From NCBI RefSeq assembly GCF_019599145.1, contig NZ_CP080647.1, forward strand, positions 10,106,001-10,170,000: a stretch of DNA of 64,000 nucleotides. Direction: 5' to 3'. Both the position numbers and the translations under genes were made by a program. This DNA is from Streptomyces akebiae (lineage in GTDB: Bacteria; Actinomycetota; Actinomycetes; Streptomycetales; Streptomycetaceae). The notes below the pieces were generated by a model. It saw only the letters and a list, made by a program, of their open reading frames with translations, was not told the origin of the DNA and ran no database searches. Position 1 is the first letter of the stretch; every line of letters begins with the position of its first letter. Positions 61,127 through 64,000 of this stretch are shown piece by piece.

Positions 61127-61654
61127 GTGACCCCTGTTGATGACCGGCGGTTCCCCGCCGCGCTCGCCGCCGCCCTGGCCCTTCCGTTCGTCTACGCGGA
61201 CGGTGACGGGGTCGACTTCGAGCCGTTCGAGACGTTCCTGTCCGAAGAGGAGACCACCGACTGGTTCCGGGCATGGACGGGAAACGGGCAACTGGACGGC
61301 GACGCCTTCCGCGTCTTCGGCCAGGACGGCACGGGTGGGTACGCGGCGTTCTGGCTGATCCGGCCGGGCCGGCCCCTGGCCGATCAACCCGTCGTCTTCC
61401 TCGGCTCCGAGGGGGAGACCGGTGTCGTGGCGCGGGACCTGGGCGACTTCCTGTGGCTGCTGGCCGATGGATTCGGCCCCTGGGAAGCGGCCACCTCGTA
61501 CGAGCCCGACCGGACCCCGCGTCCGGATCACGAGCTGACGGCCGTCGCCGAACGATTCGCACCGGAGCGCCGTCGGTCGGCCGCCGCCGTGATCGACCTG
61601 GCCGCCCAGGAGTTCCCCGACTTCGACGACACCGTCATGGCACTCTGCCGCTGA
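61127..61654 (+). CDS. SMI1/KNR4 (SUKH)-like protein
   Basis: A 175-residue acidic protein with the loose pattern of SUKH-superfamily immunity-type proteins: GGYAAFWLIRPGRPLADQPVVFLGSEGETGVVARDLGDFLWLLADG in its centre resembles the SMI1 core where a glycine-rich turn precedes a DFLWLLADG helix. TAATCT at 61115-61120 lies six bases before GTG 61127, so translation may start leaderless there; GTG 61121 is the alternative. SUKH proteins often protect against polymorphic toxins, but solitary copies are common. No toxin gene is next to it. Confidence 0.6.
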   Translation: MTPVDDRRFPAALAAALALPFVYADGDGVDFEPFETFLSEEETTDWFRAWTGNGQLDGDAFRVFGQDGTGGYAAFWLIRPGRPLADQPVVFLGSEGETGVVARDLGDFLWLLADGFGPWEAATSYEPDRTPRPDHELTAVAERFAPERRRSAAAVIDLAAQEFPDFDDTVMALCR

Positions 61655-61693
61655 TCCCGCGCGTGACAGCGGCGGAAGGACCGTCCGGCTGCG

Positions 61694-62434
61694 TCAGCCG
61701 ACCATGTCGAAGCAGGCGCGGGCCTCGGTGAAGCGGCCGACGGCCAGGTCGTCCCGGCGGATCACCCAGTAGACGACCCCCAGTTCGCCGTCGGTCAGGT
61801 CATCGCCCCCGACCTCCGCGAGCAGCACCCAGTCGCCCGGACCGTGGTCGTGGTCGGTGATGGGGTGCCCGTTCCAGACCCAGGGGTAGCCGCCGATCTG
61901 CACCGGCCCCTCGGTCTGCATCTCGCCGCAGGTCTTCCACCACACCGACCCCAGCTCACCGCCGTGCGGGAACTCCTCGGTGTCGGAGCCGCGGTTGGGC
62001 AGCGAGGGGCCGATCGCCAGGAGGAGATCCTTTGCCGGGTGGACCTCCGGCGGCCAGTCCCCACCCGGAGCACGTTCGGACACGGGCGTGCCGACCGGCA
62101 CGTGGATGAGCCGGGCCCAGTCGTCGTCGCCCCACGGGTCCTCCGTGTCCGCGAAGAACAGCAGCGTGCCGTCCGTCGGCAGCGGCAGGTCCGTCGCACC
62201 CGGAGGGATGGCCGCGAGGTCGACCGCGGCGAGGAACGGCAGGTCCGGAACGGGCTCGCCCTCGGGCATCGGCGGCAGCCCCCCGAGCCGCCCCGCCACC
62301 GCGCCGTCGGCCGAGGCCTGCCCGGCAGGCCTCAGCGTCACACAGGGCCGGACGGTCCTGAGCCACCGCTCGACCTCATCCTCCGGTAAACCACGACTAC
62401 GGGCTTCGTCACGGAAAGGGTCCATCGATTCCAT
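61694..62434 (-). CDS. DUF1963 (YwqG-like) protein
   Basis: A 246-residue soluble protein. It fits the DUF1963 family: LGGLPPMPEG near residue 50, FLAAVDLAAIPPG, GTLLFFADTEDPWGDDD, LIHVPVGT, then IGGYPWVWNG and WVLLAEVGGDD close to the C-terminus. The family has no proven activity, and members sit in many bacterial immunity or stress neighbourhoods. It is convergent with the SMI1-like gene. ATG at 62434 (or 62425, three codons on) begins the family part. Confidence 0.8.
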   Translation of the reverse strand: MESMDPFRDEARSRGLPEDEVERWLRTVRPCVTLRPAGQASADGAVAGRLGGLPPMPEGEPVPDLPFLAAVDLAAIPPGATDLPLPTDGTLLFFADTEDPWGDDDWARLIHVPVGTPVSERAPGGDWPPEVHPAKDLLLAIGPSLPNRGSDTEEFPHGGELGSVWWKTCGEMQTEGPVQIGGYPWVWNGHPITDHDHGPGDWVLLAEVGGDDLTDGELGVVYWVIRRDDLAVGRFTEARACFDMVG

Positions 62435-62716
62435 CTCGCCGAGTATGCCAGCGACGCCGATCATCGCCTGGTGCCTGCAGCAGCGTGTACGGCGCTTGCG
62501 CGGTTCTTCCCACACCCTGACAACTTCCTGATCTCCGCCCTCCACGCTGGCCCCATGCACGACGAGGAATCCACACATCACACCGGAGCGACGCCGGCCC
62601 CGGCGGGCACCGCGCGCCACCGAAGGACGGGAACACGTCCTGGTCACCACCACGGGCGGCGGTCGGGCCACAGTCGAAGGGGCAACGGTCACCGAGGTGC
62701 TCCGGAGCGCGGCGCG

Positions 62717-63586
62717 ATGAGACGTCTGCCCGTGCCGGCCGCGGTCCTGGCCCTGACCCTCACGCTCGCCGTCACTCTGGCCGACCGCGGCGGCCCCGGC
62801 GACGAGCCGACGAGGGTCGCGCCCTCGGCCGCCGGTGGGCAGGACGTCCAGGCCGTCGCGCCTGCCACGACCCCCGCCGGGCCCGGACCGACCACGGCCG
62901 GTGAAAGAGGCGCGGACACCGAAGCGGACGCCAGAGCCAAGGCCAAGGCGGACGCTGAAGCAGATGCCCAGACAGCGGAACCGAGCCCTTCCGCCGCGAC
63001 CGACCTGCCGGGCCTCGGCCCCCGGACGCTCGCCGAGATCCCCGACAACGCCCGGCAGGTCGTCCTGGTCACCGGAGAGGCCAAGAACTCCCCTGACGCG
63101 CACGTGGTGTTGTACCAGCGCACCGACGACGGCGGCTGGGCCGCCGGGAGGACCTGGGCCGCGCACAACGCGCTCAGGGGCTGGACCGACGACCACTACG
63201 CGGGCGACCTGCACTCGCCCACCGGTGTGTTCACCCTCAGCGACGCGGGCGGACTGCTCGCCGACCCGGGCACGAAGCTGCCCTACGACCGGTCCGGCGG
63301 CTTCACCATCGGCGGCACCGGATTCGAGGGCGAGCCGCTCGCCGGCTCCTTCGACTACGTGATCGCGATCGACTACAACCGCAAGCCGGGCACCTCCCCC
63401 CTCGACTGGACCCGCCCGCTCGGCGCGAACCGCGGGGGCGGCATCTGGCTGCACGTCGACCACGGGGGACCCACCCACGGCTGCGTGAGCCTGGCGAAGC
63501 AGCACATGAAGGAACTGCTGCTCGCGCTCGACCCCGCGCTGCACCCGGTGGCCGTCATGGGCGACCACACGTCCCTCGCACGCTGA
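62717..63586 (+). CDS. Secreted L,D-transpeptidase (YkuD)-like protein
   Basis: A 289-residue exported or membrane-anchored enzyme. A signal or anchor helix (MRRLPVPAAVLALTLTLAVT) is followed by a Pro/Ala/Glu/Lys-rich linker of about 85 residues with an AKAKADAEADAQ helix-like stretch, then the catalytic domain (about 115-285). The active site GGGIWLHVDHGGPTHGCVSL holds the His and the HGCVS nucleophile Cys of L,D-transpeptidases, which form 3-3 peptidoglycan cross-links. ATG at 62717 has GGAG ten bases upstream. Confidence 0.85.
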   Translation: MRRLPVPAAVLALTLTLAVTLADRGGPGDEPTRVAPSAAGGQDVQAVAPATTPAGPGPTTAGERGADTEADARAKAKADAEADAQTAEPSPSAATDLPGLGPRTLAEIPDNARQVVLVTGEAKNSPDAHVVLYQRTDDGGWAAGRTWAAHNALRGWTDDHYAGDLHSPTGVFTLSDAGGLLADPGTKLPYDRSGGFTIGGTGFEGEPLAGSFDYVIAIDYNRKPGTSPLDWTRPLGANRGGGIWLHVDHGGPTHGCVSLAKQHMKELLLALDPALHPVAVMGDHTSLAR

Positions 63587-63601
63587 CGACCGATCCGGAC
63601 G

Positions 63602-63628
63602 AGGTCGTGCAGGTCGTGCAGGTCGTGC
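63602..63628 (+). repeat. 9-bp x 3 tandem repeat
   Basis: AGGTCGTGC is repeated three times exactly, 15 bases after the transpeptidase gene. Confidence 0.9.
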
Positions 63629-63728
63629 GGAGAGGCGGGAGGCGTGGGGCGTGGGGCGCGGGCGGGGTCGGTGCGGAGCCGGGTGAGGGTTCGCCGGTTC
63701 TGGTGAGTCCGGGCGTAGTACGGGCCGG

Positions 63729-64000
63729 TCAGAACAGGCCGTTGCCGTGCGGCAGTTCGGCCGGGACGGGGGCGATGACGTCCCAGTGCTCGACGATCCT
63801 GCCGCCCTCGACGCGGAAGAGGTCGTAGTAGGCGACGGGCCCGCCGAACTCGCCCTCGGACTGGGTCAGGACGAACTCGCCCTCAGCGATGATCTTGTGG
63901 ACCTTCTTGTAGTGGAGGTTCTTGCCCTGCTCGGCCCACTTGGCCGCGGCCGCCCCGAAGCCGTCGAGGCCGTCCGCGGCGTCGGTGTTGTGCTGGTGGT
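63729..64000 (-). CDS. SnoaL-like/NTF2-fold protein (5' part outside the window)
   Basis: The last 90 residues of a protein running off the right end. They read AKWAEQGKNLHYKKVHKIIA, EGEFVLTQSEGEF, PVAYYDLFRVEGGRIVEHWD and APVPAELPHGNGLF before the stop, the cone-shaped SnoaL-like fold with its characteristic RVEGGRIVEHWDVI strand. Members are isomerase, cyclase or stress-related proteins; without the N-terminal half no function can be chosen. The stop is at 63729-63731. Confidence 0.85.
   Translation of the reverse strand, partial: HQHNTDAADGLDGFGAAAAKWAEQGKNLHYKKVHKIIAEGEFVLTQSEGEFGGPVAYYDLFRVEGGRIVEHWDVIAPVPAELPHGNGLF

Noticed and set aside
63602..63628. Possible CRISPR-like or att repeat
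   Set aside because: Nine-base units are contiguous with no spacers and no integrase or cas genes nearby.

Overview
The window is a very GC-rich chromosomal segment whose gene style (GTG starts, ATGA/GTGA overlaps, SpoIIE-type phosphatases, DUF4232 lipoprotein, FG-GAP secreted protein, nSTAND-WD40 protein, MerR/GntR/TetR/IclR/MocR regulators, DMATS prenyltransferase) points to Streptomyces or a close relative. No rRNA, tRNA, CRISPR array, transposase or integrase was recognised. Both window ends cut genes: a phosphatase on the left and a SnoaL-like protein on the right.

Layout. 1-3.5 kb: partner-switching module (PAS-PP2C phosphatase, ATP-binding anti-sigma kinase, STAS protein, MEDS-kinase fusion). 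3.5-8.3 kb: DUF4232 lipoprotein; an SDR plus TetR pair with two operator copies around its promoter; a small secreted protein behind a perfect palindrome; a decayed aminotransferase-V gene; an acyl-CoA thioesterase. 8.3-15 kb: a large HTH-nSTAND-WD40 protein divergent from an indole prenyltransferase/tryptophanase pair and a methyltransferase. 15-26 kb: accessory genes (FG-GAP protein, FAD oxidase with GntR regulator, APH-like kinase, MerR fusion, M1 peptidase, DUF485 plus SLC5 symporter, XRE-cupin regulator).

26-41 kb: a complete arene-degradation island. An IclR regulator diverges from a Rieske dioxygenase (alpha, ferredoxin, reductase, beta), a ring-fission product hydrolase, a cis-diol dehydrogenase, an acyl-CoA ligase and a GNAT. 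After a strong hairpin follow a quinone-oxidoreductase-like protein, the LigB-type extradiol dioxygenase MhpB, hydratase MhpD, acetaldehyde dehydrogenase MhpF and aldolase MhpE, another hairpin, and an MHS transporter. Together they should convert a phenylpropanoid-like acid to central metabolites.

41.6-58.8 kb: the most unusual part, thirteen co-directional genes. Class II DAHP synthase, fused aminodeoxychorismate synthase (PabAB) and an ADC-lyase-like class IV enzyme should supply p-aminobenzoate. Two ANL ligases, a LuxC-like acyl reductase, an AzoR-type flavoprotein and a DsbA-fold protein could tailor it. Interleaved, and translationally coupled to pabAB, are a NarK nitrate/nitrite porter, a NasA-type molybdenum nitrate reductase and two electron-transfer flavoproteins, without a sirohaem nitrite reductase. 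I infer an uncharacterised pathway joining an arylamine with nitrate-derived nitrite (diazotisation, N-N bond formation or nitrosation); this is a hypothesis, not something the sequence proves. A MocR regulator closes the region convergently.

60.5-64 kb: P-loop kinase, SMI1/KNR4-like and DUF1963 proteins, L,D-transpeptidase-like secreted protein, and the SnoaL-like partial gene.
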